From assembly GCA_019637445.1 (NCBI GenBank), contig JAHBVS010000001.1, forward strand, positions 1,151,586 to 1,215,585: a stretch of DNA of 64,000 nt, read 5' to 3'. The first letter of the stretch is position 1. Each line of letters opens with the position of its first letter. Made by a program: the position numbers and the translations under genes. Of the stretch, positions 53,384-62,118 are shown one piece after another. Source of the stretch: Gemmatimonadaceae bacterium (GTDB lineage Bacteria > Gemmatimonadota > Gemmatimonadetes > Gemmatimonadales > Gemmatimonadaceae). The notes below the pieces were generated by a model. It did not search any database, was not told where the DNA came from, and saw only the letters and a program-made list of their open reading frames with translations.

Positions 53384-55792
53384 GTGCCCTGGAGCCTGCG
53401 CGCACTCATCGCCTGCACTGCCGCGGCCGCCACGCCGCAGCTCGCCACGGCGCAAGGAACGCTCACCGGCGTCGTTCGCCGTGCGGCTGACGCGACGCCA
53501 ATCGTGGGCGCCTCGGTCAGCGTGCCGGCAACCGGACTGCGGGTGCTCACCGACGCGACAGGCGCCTTCACCATCGAGATTGGCGGCGGTCGTGTTGTCG
53601 TCGCGGTGACGGCCATTGGGTTCGTCAGCCAACGCGACACCGTGACGCTGGCCGCCGGCGCATCCCTGCGACGCGACTATCGACTGGCGCCGTCGGCGCA
53701 GGAACTTGGCGGGATGCTGGTCACGGGCCGTCCGTCGGCGGGCAGCGTCCGGCCGGCGCCCGAACGTGTGGCCGGCATCTCTACGGCCGGTGCGCGCAGC
53801 GAGGTCGTGGCACTCGAAGGCAGCGACGTGAACCTCGCCGAGAAGGTGGGTCGGCAGGTCTTCGCGCGCGTGCCGGGTGTGCTGGTCTACGACATGGACG
53901 GTGCGGGCAACCAGATGAACGTCTCCACGCGTGGCCTCGATCCGCACCGCGCCTGGGAGTTCAACGTGCGCCACGATGGCGTGATGACCAACTCCGACAT
54001 CTACGGCTATCCCGCGAGCCACTACAGCGTCCCGCTCGAGGCCATCGAGGAGATCCAACTCGTGCGCGGGACGGCAGCGCTGCAGTACGGGGCGCAGTTC
54101 GGCGGACTGCTGAACTATCGGACGAAGGGGCCAGACACCACGCGCGCCTTCTCGACCGAGGGATCGCTGACTGGCGGCTCGTTCGCGCTGGGTGCCGCGT
54201 TCGGCGGCGTCAGTGGCCGGGTCGGTCGGGTGGACTATCTGGCCTACGCCGCGCTGCGTCGCAGCGACGGATTCCGTGAGTCGTCGCAGTCTTCATACGA
54301 TGCGCAACTGCTCCAGCTGACCTGGCGGGCGCGACCGTCGCTGCGCGTTCGCGGGCAGCTGGCGCGCTCGTACTATCTGCACCAGCTGCCCGGTCCGCTC
54401 ACGGACGCGATGTTCGCGGACGACCCGCGCCAGGCCACCCGATCGCGGAACTGGTACAGCCCCACGATCACAATCCCTTCGCTGCGCATCACGTGGACGC
54501 CGAGCGAGCGCAGCGAGATCGTGCTGCAGGCATCGCGACTCACGGGCCTGCGGGGCTCGTCGATGTTCGTGGGGTTCGCCACGGCCCCGGACACGGCGGC
54601 CTCCGGCTCCGGGACCTTCGCGCCCCGAGTGGTGGACATCGACAACTTCGACAGCCGCACGTACGAACTGCGCTTCCTCCAACGGCACCAGCTGGGCGGA
54701 CGCGAGGCCGCGCTCTCCACGGGCATCACCATCGCCGACAATGCGATGCGTCGGCGCCAACAGGGACCGGGCACGACGGGTGACGACTATGACCTCACGG
54801 TCACGGGCGCCTTCGGCCGCGATCTGCGCTATGTCTCGCGGGGACTGTCGTGGTACGCCGAGGAAATGATCGCGCTCACGCCGCGCTGGCGCGTGATTCC
54901 TGGCCTTCGCCTCGAGGGCGGCGTGACGCGGATGACCGGCAGCTTGGCGTACTACGATCCCGCGGACACGCCGCGCCGCGTGCGTCACGACTACCCGCTG
55001 TTCGGCGTCCGCACGGAGTTCACCCGCAGTGCGACGCAGACGTTCTACGGGGGTGTGAGCGAGTCGTTCCGGCCAATGCTGCTGAAGGACTTGCTGCCCG
55101 AGAACTCGCTGGAACGCACCGACCCGGCGATGCGCGACGCGCGCGGCTGGACGGCGGAGGTCGGTGTGCGCGGCGGCTGGCTCCGCGGCACGTATGATGT
55201 CGGCGTCTTTGGCCTGCGCTACGACAACCGGTTCGGGGGCCTGCTGCGCACGGACAGCGTGACGCCCTACCTGTTCAAGACCAACATTGGCTCGGCGATG
55301 ACCTACGGCGTCGAAGCCTCGGGTGACGCCCGTGTGCTCGAAGGCCGGCGCGTGTCGCTGCGGCTCTGGGGTTCCGCCGCCCTCTTTCATGCGCGCTACC
55401 GCAGCGGCACGGCGGTGCAGGACAGCGGGAACGTGTCGCTGCGCGGCAAGCGAGTGGAAGGGGTTCCTGACGCCATCGTGCGCATTGGACTGACGGTGGA
55501 TGCCGCAGCCGGCAGCCTCACGCTGCTCACCAGCCACACCACGTCGTCATTTGCCGATGCGCTGAATGTGCGGACACCCACAGCCAACGGTGCGCGTGGG
55601 CTGGTCCCGGCCTACACGGTGCTGGACCTCAGCGCCTCGCGATGGATCAGCCAGCGGTGGCAGCTGCGTCTCGCCGTCTCAAATCTCCTGGACGCGTCAT
55701 ACTTCACGAAACGCCCGGCGTTCTATCCGGGACCCGGCGTGTGGCCGAGTGACGGGCGCGCCGTTCAAGCCGGGCTGAGCTGGACGCGGTAG
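53384..55792 (+). CDS. TonB-dependent outer-membrane receptor (FecA-like)
   Basis: An 802-residue protein. Signal peptide MPWSLRALIACTAAAATPQL (ATAQ), then a carboxypeptidase-regulatory-like domain (TLTGVVRRAADATPIVGASV; residues about 25-105), a plug domain (VFARVPGVLVYDMDGAGNQM; PLEAIEEIQLVRGTAALQYG; AQFGGLLNY) and a C-terminal beta-barrel ending SDGRAVQAGLSWTR with the terminal aromatic-x-Arg. The plug resembles ferric-dicitrate receptors, so iron-siderophore uptake is likely. GTG start. No TonB or periplasmic binding gene nearby. Confidence 0.9.
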   Translation: MPWSLRALIACTAAAATPQLATAQGTLTGVVRRAADATPIVGASVSVPATGLRVLTDATGAFTIEIGGGRVVVAVTAIGFVSQRDTVTLAAGASLRRDYRLAPSAQELGGMLVTGRPSAGSVRPAPERVAGISTAGARSEVVALEGSDVNLAEKVGRQVFARVPGVLVYDMDGAGNQMNVSTRGLDPHRAWEFNVRHDGVMTNSDIYGYPASHYSVPLEAIEEIQLVRGTAALQYGAQFGGLLNYRTKGPDTTRAFSTEGSLTGGSFALGAAFGGVSGRVGRVDYLAYAALRRSDGFRESSQSSYDAQLLQLTWRARPSLRVRGQLARSYYLHQLPGPLTDAMFADDPRQATRSRNWYSPTITIPSLRITWTPSERSEIVLQASRLTGLRGSSMFVGFATAPDTAASGSGTFAPRVVDIDNFDSRTYELRFLQRHQLGGREAALSTGITIADNAMRRRQQGPGTTGDDYDLTVTGAFGRDLRYVSRGLSWYAEEMIALTPRWRVIPGLRLEGGVTRMTGSLAYYDPADTPRRVRHDYPLFGVRTEFTRSATQTFYGGVSESFRPMLLKDLLPENSLERTDPAMRDARGWTAEVGVRGGWLRGTYDVGVFGLRYDNRFGGLLRTDSVTPYLFKTNIGSAMTYGVEASGDARVLEGRRVSLRLWGSAALFHARYRSGTAVQDSGNVSLRGKRVEGVPDAIVRIGLTVDAAAGSLTLLTSHTTSSFADALNVRTPTANGARGLVPAYTVLDLSASRWISQRWQLRLAVSNLLDASYFTKRPAFYPGPGVWPSDGRAVQAGLSWTR

Positions 55793-55816
55793 CGCAGCCG
55801 CGGGGCAAGGCGGTGC

Positions 55817-56023
55817 TCACGACTCGTTGAACGGGGCCCCGTCGGCCGACACCTCGGCCCCCTGCGCATCCACGACCTCGGCGAGTTGAGCGCGCTTGCG
55901 AAGCGCGGCGCTCGCCCCGGTCGCCAGCACTCGCCCGTCCTCAATCAGCATGGCATCGGCCCAGGGCCGCCGGGGGTCACCGGTGGCGATGCGCGCATTC
56001 ACGATCAATCGCAGTCCGGGCAC
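55817..56023 (-). CDS. Short amidohydrolase N-terminal-like protein (possible remnant)
   Basis: A 68-residue frame: LRLIVNARIATGDPRRPWAD, AMLIEDGRVLATGASAAL, AEVVDAQGAEV. This is the N-terminal beta-sandwich strand set of metal-dependent amidohydrolases, but it ends where the TIM barrel and its HxH metal site should begin. No barrel-like sequence follows in any frame downstream. It is either a decayed gene or a stand-alone small protein. GTG start. Confidence 0.5.
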   Translation of the reverse strand: MPGLRLIVNARIATGDPRRPWADAMLIEDGRVLATGASAALRKRAQLAEVVDAQGAEVSADGAPFNES

Positions 56024-56067
56024 ACCGGGCTCCAGTTGGCGTCGATCGTTGTCCGGTATCGCTTTGG

Positions 56068-56385
56068 CTAGCCCTTCCGCTCGATGGCGTCACGCACATC
56101 GAGCAGGATCTCGAAGTACAGCTGCTCGCGGCGGTACGCGAAGTCGAGCGACGCCATCTGCGCCTCGTCCTCGGCCTCCTTCGCACGCTTGAAGGCCTCG
56201 GAGTACATCTCCTCGAGATTGGCGAGGATGCGTTCACGCGAACGGGACATCGGGAGCTCCTTCAGGGCGGCAGCGGTAAGGCGCGGCGGCACGATGGGCG
56301 CGGGTTGCGCGCGCTTCGGCTGCTCGAGCAGGTAGTCTTTGGCCGCGCCGAGCAGTTTTCGGCGGGCGTCGAAGTCAGGTGCCAT
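56068..56385 (-). CDS. Hypothetical helical protein
   Basis: A 105-residue soluble protein. After a Pro-rich middle (PKRAQPAPIVPPRL) the C-terminal half is a long charged helix (RILANLEEMYSEAFKRAKEA, QLYFEILLDVRDAIERKG), a likely coiled coil. Family not recognised. It lies 45 nt downstream-side of the amidohydrolase-like gene on the same strand. Confidence 0.55.
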   Translation of the reverse strand: MAPDFDARRKLLGAAKDYLLEQPKRAQPAPIVPPRLTAAALKELPMSRSRERILANLEEMYSEAFKRAKEAEDEAQMASLDFAYRREQLYFEILLDVRDAIERKG

Positions 56386-56480
56386 CGGATTGGGAAGCTA
56401 ATCAAGTACGGGCGCGGTGGCCGTGCACGCCGAGGACGTTCGTAGCCGTGCGCTGCGGCCGCGACCGCGGAGCGATGGCT

Positions 56481-56765
56481 CTACCGTATCCCGCGCGCCG
56501 CCAGAAGCCGCGCGACTGCCGAGTCATCGTCGGCAAATGGCATCAACGAACTCCGCACCGCCTCCTCGCTATCGCCTTCGACGGCCATCAGCGCCGGCGG
56601 GACGCCACCCTCCTTTTCGCGCGGCGTCCCGACGCGACGGTCCACCTCGATCACGGCGCAGACGGCGCCAGGATTCGGCGACTCCACGCGACGGATCCGC
56701 ACCACGGGGCCGTGGATCATCTTCCGCTCGTAGAGGACTCCGCCCGGGGGTGTGGCGTCGGTCAT
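56481..56765 (-). CDS. Hypothetical small protein
   Basis: A 94-residue protein I do not recognise. YERKMIHGPVVRIRRVESPN and AVCAVIEVDRRVGTPREKEG suggest a beta-rich core; an acidic C-terminal helix follows (DSAVARLLAARGIR). Start set at the ATG at 56765; earlier in-frame sequence overlaps the divergent yjgN-like gene region. 118 nt from the divergent gene. Confidence 0.55.
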   Translation of the reverse strand: MTDATPPGGVLYERKMIHGPVVRIRRVESPNPGAVCAVIEVDRRVGTPREKEGGVPPALMAVEGDSEEAVRSSLMPFADDDSAVARLLAARGIR

Positions 56766-56883
56766 GCTGGGGAATCTCGCCGCCAGTCGCGGCGGCGCAA
56801 GGCACCGCCCTAGGCCTGCTTGCGGAGGGCGCGCACGAAGCCGCAGCTTCCGACCCGTCGACTCCCCCATCCGCGAGACCTTG

Positions 56884-57831
56884 ATGCCCACGCGACTCAG
56901 CCCCGAGTTCCACGGCGACGGCCGTACGCTCTTCGCGATCTACATCCGGCACTTCCTGCTGACGCTGGTCACCTTCGGCATCTACACCTTCTGGGCCAAG
57001 GCCGACCTGCGCCGCTACCTGTACTCGCAGACCTCGGTCGCGGGCGATCGCTTCAACTACTCCGGCACGGGCGGGGAACTGATCCGCGGCTGGATCAAGG
57101 CGATGGGGCTCATCATCGTCGCCGTCATTGTCGGCCTGCTGCTCTCGGCATTCGTCCACGAGCTCGTCGGCACGCTGGCGCTGTACGCGGGACTCGGCTT
57201 CTTCGTCTTCCCGCTGGCCATCATCGGCAGCCGCCGCTACCGGCTGTCGCGGACGTCGTGGCGCGGCATCCGGTTCTCGTTCCGCGGCGAGTACGACGAC
57301 CTGCTCGGCATCTTCATTCCCGGCCTGCTGCTGTCGATCGTCACGTTGGGGCTCTACTACCCGTTCTTCCACGCGAACGTCCGGCGATTCGTCGTCGGCA
57401 ACACCCACTTCGGGCGCGCGGCATTCCGGTTCACCGGCACCGGTGGCGACCTCTTCGGGCGTCATCTCCTGCTCTACATCGCGCTGCCGCTGACACTCGG
57501 GCTCTACTGGTTCTGGCATCTTGCCTATCGGCACCGCTACTACTGGTCGCACACGAGTTTTGGCGGCGCGCGCTTCGAGTCCCGGATGCAAGGTGGGGAG
57601 CTGCTCGCGTTCAGCCTGACCAACGTCCTGTTGCTGATTGTGACGCTTGGCATCGCGTATCCGTGGGTCCACGCGCGCGCCTTGCGCTTCGCCTGTGAAC
57701 GCGTCGTCATCGGCGACCTGGCGCCCTTCGAGTCGGCGGTGCAGGACGCGCAGACGGCGGACGCGACGGGCGAGGGCCTGACCGAGATGTTCGATTGGGA
57801 CCTGATGGGCGCGGACTACTTCGGGCTCTAG
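56884..57831 (+). CDS. YjgN/DUF898 membrane protein
   Basis: A 315-residue polytopic inner-membrane protein built of repeated units: HFLLTLVTFGIYTFWAKADL with RRYLYSQTSV, then GLLLSIVTLGLYYPFFHANV with RRFVVGNTHF, then LLIVTLGIAYPWVHARALRF. Each unit is a hydrophobic hairpin ending in an aromatic motif and a basic strand, the DUF898 repeat. The function is unknown. It is followed 16 nt later by an M48 protease gene, the usual partner of this family. Confidence 0.87.
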   Translation: MPTRLSPEFHGDGRTLFAIYIRHFLLTLVTFGIYTFWAKADLRRYLYSQTSVAGDRFNYSGTGGELIRGWIKAMGLIIVAVIVGLLLSAFVHELVGTLALYAGLGFFVFPLAIIGSRRYRLSRTSWRGIRFSFRGEYDDLLGIFIPGLLLSIVTLGLYYPFFHANVRRFVVGNTHFGRAAFRFTGTGGDLFGRHLLLYIALPLTLGLYWFWHLAYRHRYYWSHTSFGGARFESRMQGGELLAFSLTNVLLLIVTLGIAYPWVHARALRFACERVVIGDLAPFESAVQDAQTADATGEGLTEMFDWDLMGADYFGL

Positions 57832-57847
57832 GGCCGAGGCGCCACGG

Positions 57848-58954
57848 GTGTCGGAGAGCAACCAGCGCGTCGAAGCCGCGTACTTCGACGGCCAGACCTC
57901 GCAGAGGCACCTCGTCGACGTCGAACGCACGGCGACCGGCCTGATCCTTCGCGGCGAGACGATTGGCGAGCGCGCGTGGGACTGGAAGGACTTGCGCCGC
58001 GACGAACGCCTGTCGCCGGACGAGCCCGTGCGCTACGAGCGCGGCAACCTCGAGTCGCCGGAGGTCCTCGTCATCACGGACCCGGCATTCCTCCCCGCGA
58101 TGCGCGGCGCCAGTCGCGCGGACCGCTCGCTTGCCCATCGGCTGCGTCACCGCAGCATTGTCTCGCTGCTGCTGCCGGCGATCGTGGCCGTGCTGGCCGC
58201 CGTCGCGTTCTGGGCCCTCGTGCTGCCCGTGCTCGCCGCGCGCGTCGCCGAACGCGTACCACTTGAGATCGAGGATCGCCTCGGGCGCTCGACTGTCGAA
58301 TTGACCACGCAGTTCGCGGGCGTCTGCCGCGAACCGGCAAGGGTGGCGGCGCTGCAGGGGATGGTCGATCGGCTCGTGGCGGACGGCCGCGGAGGACGGT
58401 ACACGTATCGCGTGAACATCGTCGACGACTCCCTCGTGAACGCCTTCGCCGCGCCCGGCGGTCACATCGTCGTGTTCCAGGGACTAATCGCGCAGGCGGG
58501 GTCACCCGATGAAGTGGCCGGAGTCCTGGCGCACGAGATCCAGCACGTCACGAACCACCACGGCATCGCATCGATACTTCGCGAGATGCCGGTGCAGATC
58601 GCGCTCTCCACGGCCTTTGGCTCCAATCCGTTTGGCGGGTCGCTGGCGCAGGCCGCGTACTCGCTCGGCAGCCTGTCGTATCGCCGGAGAGACGAACTGG
58701 AGGCGGACGCGGGCGCGGCGCAGATGCTGCTTGCGTCAGGGATCTCACCCGAAGGGATGATCGACTTCTTCCGCCGCACGGCCGCCCGCAGCGGAGAGCC
58801 AGGTCGCTGGACCAACTACCTCTCCACACACCCCAGCGACACGGAGCGCATCGAGGCGCTCAGCGCGGCGGCGGCGAACCGTACGATATCGTTCACTCCC
58901 GCGCTTTCGGCCGCCGAGTGGGCGGCGCTCCGCGCGCCCTGCACCCTGCCCTGA
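57848..58954 (+). CDS. M48-family membrane metalloprotease
   Basis: A 368-residue zinc protease. A cytoplasmic N-terminal domain of about 95 residues is followed by one transmembrane helix (SIVSLLLPAIVAVLAAVAFW), then the protease domain with HEIQHVTNHHG (HExxH), and the third ligand Glu in RRRDELEADAGA; TNYLSTHPSDTERI closes the family pattern. Similar to BepA/LoiP-type envelope quality-control proteases. GTG start. Cotranscribed with the YjgN-like gene and probably csaA (7-nt gap). Confidence 0.9.
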   Translation: MSESNQRVEAAYFDGQTSQRHLVDVERTATGLILRGETIGERAWDWKDLRRDERLSPDEPVRYERGNLESPEVLVITDPAFLPAMRGASRADRSLAHRLRHRSIVSLLLPAIVAVLAAVAFWALVLPVLAARVAERVPLEIEDRLGRSTVELTTQFAGVCREPARVAALQGMVDRLVADGRGGRYTYRVNIVDDSLVNAFAAPGGHIVVFQGLIAQAGSPDEVAGVLAHEIQHVTNHHGIASILREMPVQIALSTAFGSNPFGGSLAQAAYSLGSLSYRRRDELEADAGAAQMLLASGISPEGMIDFFRRTAARSGEPGRWTNYLSTHPSDTERIEALSAAAANRTISFTPALSAAEWAALRAPCTLP

Positions 58955-58961
58955 TCCCGCG

Positions 58962-59294
58962 ATGGCCACACCCGACGAGTTCTTCGCCATCGACATGCGC
59001 GTCGGCACCGTGCTGCGAGCCGAGCCGTTCCCCGAGGCCCGCAAACCGGCCATCAAATTGTTCATCGACTTCGGACCGGAGCTCGGTCAGCTGCAGTCCA
59101 GTGCGCAACTCACCGTGCATTACACGCCCGAACAACTGGTCGGCCGGCAGGTGGTCGCGGCGGTGAACCTCGGCGAGCGGCGCATCGCCGGCTTCAAGAG
59201 CCAGGTGCTGGTCCTGGGCGCGATGCCGGACGAGCGCGAGGTCGTGTTGCTGCACCCGGACCACGCCGTGGCCAACGGCACGCGCATCGGATGA
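58962..59294 (+). CDS. csaA: tRNA-binding domain protein CsaA
   Basis: A 110-residue OB-fold protein: FFAIDMRVGTVLRAEPFPEA, PAIKLFIDFGPELGQLQSSA, QLVGRQVVAAVNLGERRIAG, FKSQVLVLGA. This is the EMAP-II/CsaA tRNA-binding domain in its stand-alone length. Members have chaperone-like and tRNA-binding activity. It begins 7 nt after the M48 gene. Confidence 0.92.
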   Translation: MATPDEFFAIDMRVGTVLRAEPFPEARKPAIKLFIDFGPELGQLQSSAQLTVHYTPEQLVGRQVVAAVNLGERRIAGFKSQVLVLGAMPDEREVVLLHPDHAVANGTRIG

Positions 59295-59341
59295 CCCATT
59301 CCGATTAGCTTGCAGGCCACCACTTCACGACAGGGGTAAGC

Positions 59342-59770
59342 GTGGCCGAAGCAACGCAGGGCAAGCCGCCGTCCAGGGTGTCGGTGCGCTGGGACGGGGA
59401 ACAGCGGTTCGACGCCAGCGTGGCGGGCAAGCGCGAGACCATTCGTATCGACGGCACGCGCGACGCCGGCCCGAGCCCGGTGGACACCCTGCTGAGTGCG
59501 CTGGCGGCCTGCACGGGCGTGGATGTGGTCGAGATCCTGGCGAAGCGGCGGACGCCCGTGGAGGGCATGTCCATCGCGGTCACGGGTGACCGCGCGAATG
59601 CCGTCCCGTCCCGCGTCACCAAGATCCATCTCGAGTTCCGCATCCGCGGCGAAGGGATCGAGCGCGTGCACGCGGAACGCGCCATCGATCTCGCCATCAC
59701 CAAGTACTGCTCGGTCCGCGACTCGATCGATCCCGCGACGCCGATCGAGTGGGCGCTGGTCCTCGAATAG
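59342..59770 (+). CDS. OsmC/Ohr-family peroxidase-like protein
   Basis: A 142-residue protein of the OsmC fold. The two conserved cysteines lie in LSALAACTGVDVVEIL and TKYCSVRDSI, as in thiol peroxidases reducing organic hydroperoxides. DAGPSPVDTLLSAL and the EFRIRGEGIERVHAERAIDL stretch match the family. GTG start with AGGGG 7 nt upstream. Separate from csaA by 47 nt. Confidence 0.9.
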   Translation: MAEATQGKPPSRVSVRWDGEQRFDASVAGKRETIRIDGTRDAGPSPVDTLLSALAACTGVDVVEILAKRRTPVEGMSIAVTGDRANAVPSRVTKIHLEFRIRGEGIERVHAERAIDLAITKYCSVRDSIDPATPIEWALVLE

Positions 59771-59825
59771 CGCGCCGCGACCGGCCGCTGGCCGCGCGTG
59801 CTGAAGTGAAGCCTCCCCGCGCCGC

Positions 59826-60641
59826 CTAGGCGCGGGTCCGCGTCGGGCGCTTGAGCGTGATGCTCACGGGGCAGTGGTCGCTGCCCATCACGTCGGTGTG
59901 GATCTCCGCGGCCTTCACCTGCTTGGCCAGGCCAGCCGAGACCATCACGTAGTCGATTCTCCAGCCGACGTTCCGCGCGCGGCAGTTGGCGCGCTGGCTC
60001 CACCACGAATAGTGGCCGTTGCCCGCGGTGAAGATGCGGAACGTGTCCACGAAGCCGGCGTCGAGGAACTTCTGGAAGCCCTCGCGCTCCTCGACCGTGA
60101 ATCCCTTGTTGCCGACGTTGGTCTTGGGATTCGCGAGATCCAGCTCTGTGTGCGCCACGTTGAGATCGCCGCAGAAGATGACGGGCTTCGTCTTCTCTAG
60201 CGCCTTGCAGTGGGCGAGGAAGGCCGGGTCCCAGTGCTTGTGGCGCAACGGGAGGCGGCTGAGATCGTCCTTGGCGTTCGGCGTGTACACCGATACCACA
60301 TAGAAGCGCTCGAACTCCGCCGTGATCACGCGCCCCTCGTCGCCACTGTCGCGGCCTTCGCTGTCGACCAGCTTGAACTTCTTGCTCACCGGCTTCGTGA
60401 AACCCGTGGTCACCGACAGCGGCTTCGTGCGCGAGAAGATCGCCGTGCCGCTGTAGCCCTTGGTCGCCGCCGAGTTCCAGTACTCGAGGTAATCCGGCAG
60501 ATCGATCTCGACCTGGTCGCGCTCGGCCTTGGTCTCCTGCAGGCAGAGGATGTCCGGTTTGTGCTTGGCGAGGAACTTCGGGAAGTCGCCCTTGCGGATG
60601 ACGGCGCGCAGGCCGTTCACGTTCCACGAATAGATCTTCAC
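59826..60641 (-). CDS. xth: Exodeoxyribonuclease III / AP endonuclease
   Basis: A 271-residue Mg-dependent exonuclease III family enzyme for base-excision repair. Motifs: SWNVNGLRAV, LCLQETKAERDQV (metal Glu), SVYTPNA, VIFCGDLNVAHTELDL, NVGWRIDYVMVS and the catalytic GSDHCPVSI. Last gene of the sigma/anti-sigma/moaB unit, 7 nt after moaB, which suggests stress-linked expression of the repair enzyme. Confidence 0.95.
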   Translation of the reverse strand: MKIYSWNVNGLRAVIRKGDFPKFLAKHKPDILCLQETKAERDQVEIDLPDYLEYWNSAATKGYSGTAIFSRTKPLSVTTGFTKPVSKKFKLVDSEGRDSGDEGRVITAEFERFYVVSVYTPNAKDDLSRLPLRHKHWDPAFLAHCKALEKTKPVIFCGDLNVAHTELDLANPKTNVGNKGFTVEEREGFQKFLDAGFVDTFRIFTAGNGHYSWWSQRANCRARNVGWRIDYVMVSAGLAKQVKAAEIHTDVMGSDHCPVSITLKRPTRTRA

Positions 60642-60648
60642 GGGTCTC

Positions 60649-61173
60649 CTATCGTCTGATCTCGCGCAGCAGGTGCGGCAACTCGGGCACCAGGATGCGC
60701 GTCAACGCCAACTCCACCGCCGCCTTCGATCCGGGCAGCGAGACGATCACGGCGCCCTTGGCACTGCCTGCGACCGCTCGCGAGAGGATTGCCGTGGTGC
60801 CGATCTGTTCCTGATAGCTCAGCAGGCGGAACAGCTCCCCGAAGCCGGGAATCTCCTTCTCGAACAGCGGCTGCACCGCCTCGACCGTGCGGTCCTTGCT
60901 CCCGAGCCCGGTGCCACCCGTGATGATGATGGCGTGCAGGTCGCCGCGGGCGAGCCACTGCGCGACCTGCTCGCGCACGGCCGGTTCGTCGTTGCGCAGC
61001 AGGCCGTGCACCGCAATCTGGTGACCGGCGGCCTCGAGCAGGCGCCGGGCCAGCGGGCCAGACTCGTCGGTGTTTACGGTCCTCGAGTCGCTTACGGTGA
61101 GCACGCCGCAGCGCAACGCACCGCGCGACGCGGCCTCGGCGCGGTGGGCGGCCGTCCCCTCGGGAACGGTCAC
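60649..61173 (-). CDS. moaB: Molybdenum cofactor biosynthesis protein B-like
   Basis: A 174-residue molybdopterin-binding protein. CGVLTVSDSRTVNTDESGPL, IIITGGTGLGSKDRTVEAV (the GGTG loop), PGFGELFRLLSYQEQIGTTA and VIVSLPGSKAAVELAL are the MoaB/Mog motifs; the enzyme adenylylates molybdopterin. GTG start overlaps the anti-sigma stop as GTGA, an unusual place for a moco gene. Confidence 0.92.
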   Translation of the reverse strand: MTVPEGTAAHRAEAASRGALRCGVLTVSDSRTVNTDESGPLARRLLEAAGHQIAVHGLLRNDEPAVREQVAQWLARGDLHAIIITGGTGLGSKDRTVEAVQPLFEKEIPGFGELFRLLSYQEQIGTTAILSRAVAGSAKGAVIVSLPGSKAAVELALTRILVPELPHLLREIRR

Positions 61174-61439
61174 GCGGTGCCGCTCAGTCCCTCGGCCTTG
61201 AGCGCCTCCATCACCTTGGCGCGGAGCTTCTCGGGGCATCCGTCCTTGCCCTTCGCCTCCTGGAGTGCCGCCAGAAAGCGCTCCTCGAAGTCGGCCTGCG
61301 TGAAGCAGTGCGGGCAGCTCGTGATGTGTTCGCGCAGGCGACGCTCGGTCTCATTCGTCACCTCGCCGTCGAGTAGGTCGAAGATCTGGGCCATCACGCG
61401 GCCACAGTCGAGCATGCCGGGGTTCTGGTCGTTCATCAT
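61170..61439 (-). CDS. Zinc-binding anti-sigma factor (RsrA/ZAS type)
   Basis: An 89-residue protein. MLDCGRVMAQIFDLLDGEV and LREHITSCPHCFTQADFEER give the ZAS signature: an upstream Cys and then H-x3-C-x2-C (HITSCPHC). Such proteins hold an ECF sigma factor and release it on thiol oxidation. The ATG overlaps the sigma stop by one base (TGATG). No membrane helix, so it is a cytoplasmic redox sensor. Confidence 0.9.
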   Translation of the reverse strand: MMNDQNPGMLDCGRVMAQIFDLLDGEVTNETERRLREHITSCPHCFTQADFEERFLAALQEAKGKDGCPEKLRAKVMEALKAEGLSGTA

Positions 61440-62038
61440 CACGAGTCCCTCTGGGTGCCGTCGGACGCGGTGGCGAAGCCGGCGTCCTGTGCATGGGCCA
61501 TCAACTTCTCCTGCAGCAGCTTTCGTCCCCGGAACAGCCGGGAACGCACGGTGCCTACGGGCACCTCGAGCACGGCCGCCGCATCCTCATAGGATTGGTC
61601 TTCCATGTCCACGAGAATCACGACGGAACGGAAGGCCTCAGGGATCTCCGCGAGCGCCTGCTGGATCGCCGGGCCGAGATCGGCGCGGGCGAGAATGGGC
61701 TCCAGTCCACGCCGAAGCCAGACATCCCGCGCTTCCGCCGCATCCACGGCCTCTGCCCCATCGTCATCCAAGGTGACCTCGCGCTTGCCACGCTCCTTGG
61801 AGCGCAGGAACACGTTGCGCGCGATCGTGAAAAGCCATCGCCGTACATCGGTGCCCATCTGAAAGGTCTTCCAACTGCGGAACGCACGCAGGTAGGTCTC
61901 CTGCACGACGTCCTCGGCGTCCGCCTCATCGCGGGTCAGCGATCGGGCGAAGCGATAGACGTCATCCAGGGCCGTCAGCGCGAGCGTGCTGAACTCGGCG
62001 TGCGTGCCCGTCGCGGGGGGCGCTTGGTCGGTCATCAT
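61439..62038 (-). CDS. ECF sigma factor (SigR/RpoE-like)
   Basis: A 199-residue sigma factor: region 2 VYRFARSLTRDEADAEDVVQ, ETYLRAFRSWKTFQMGTDVR, RWLFTIARNVFL; region 4 EIPEAFRSVVILVDMEDQSY, EDAAAVLEVPVGTVRSRLFR. Partner of the adjacent ZAS anti-sigma. A GGAACC element at 62072-62077 (minus strand) upstream is a typical ECF -35, hinting at autoregulation. Controls the unit including moaB and xth. Divergent from pdxH. Confidence 0.93.
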   Translation of the reverse strand: MMTDQAPPATGTHAEFSTLALTALDDVYRFARSLTRDEADAEDVVQETYLRAFRSWKTFQMGTDVRRWLFTIARNVFLRSKERGKREVTLDDDGAEAVDAAEARDVWLRRGLEPILARADLGPAIQQALAEIPEAFRSVVILVDMEDQSYEDAAAVLEVPVGTVRSRLFRGRKLLQEKLMAHAQDAGFATASDGTQRDS

Positions 62039-62071
62039 CTGAACGTGCCACCAATCCCTGCCCGACGCAAA

Positions 62072-62077
62072 GGTTCC
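62072..62077 (-). promoter_or_regulatory. Candidate ECF -35 element GGAACC
   Basis: GGAACCTTT on the minus strand, 33 nt upstream of the sigma gene start, is the usual ECF -35 class sequence. The matching -10 is not clear. Inferred autoregulatory promoter. Confidence 0.35.
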
Positions 62078-62118
62078 GGACCCCTACCCTGCACCCTCTG
62101 GCCTTCGCATCCTTCGGT

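Noticed and set aside
54293..55537. A 414-codon antisense frame over the TonB receptor
   Set aside because: Same GC-driven shadow effect; no domain or start signal.
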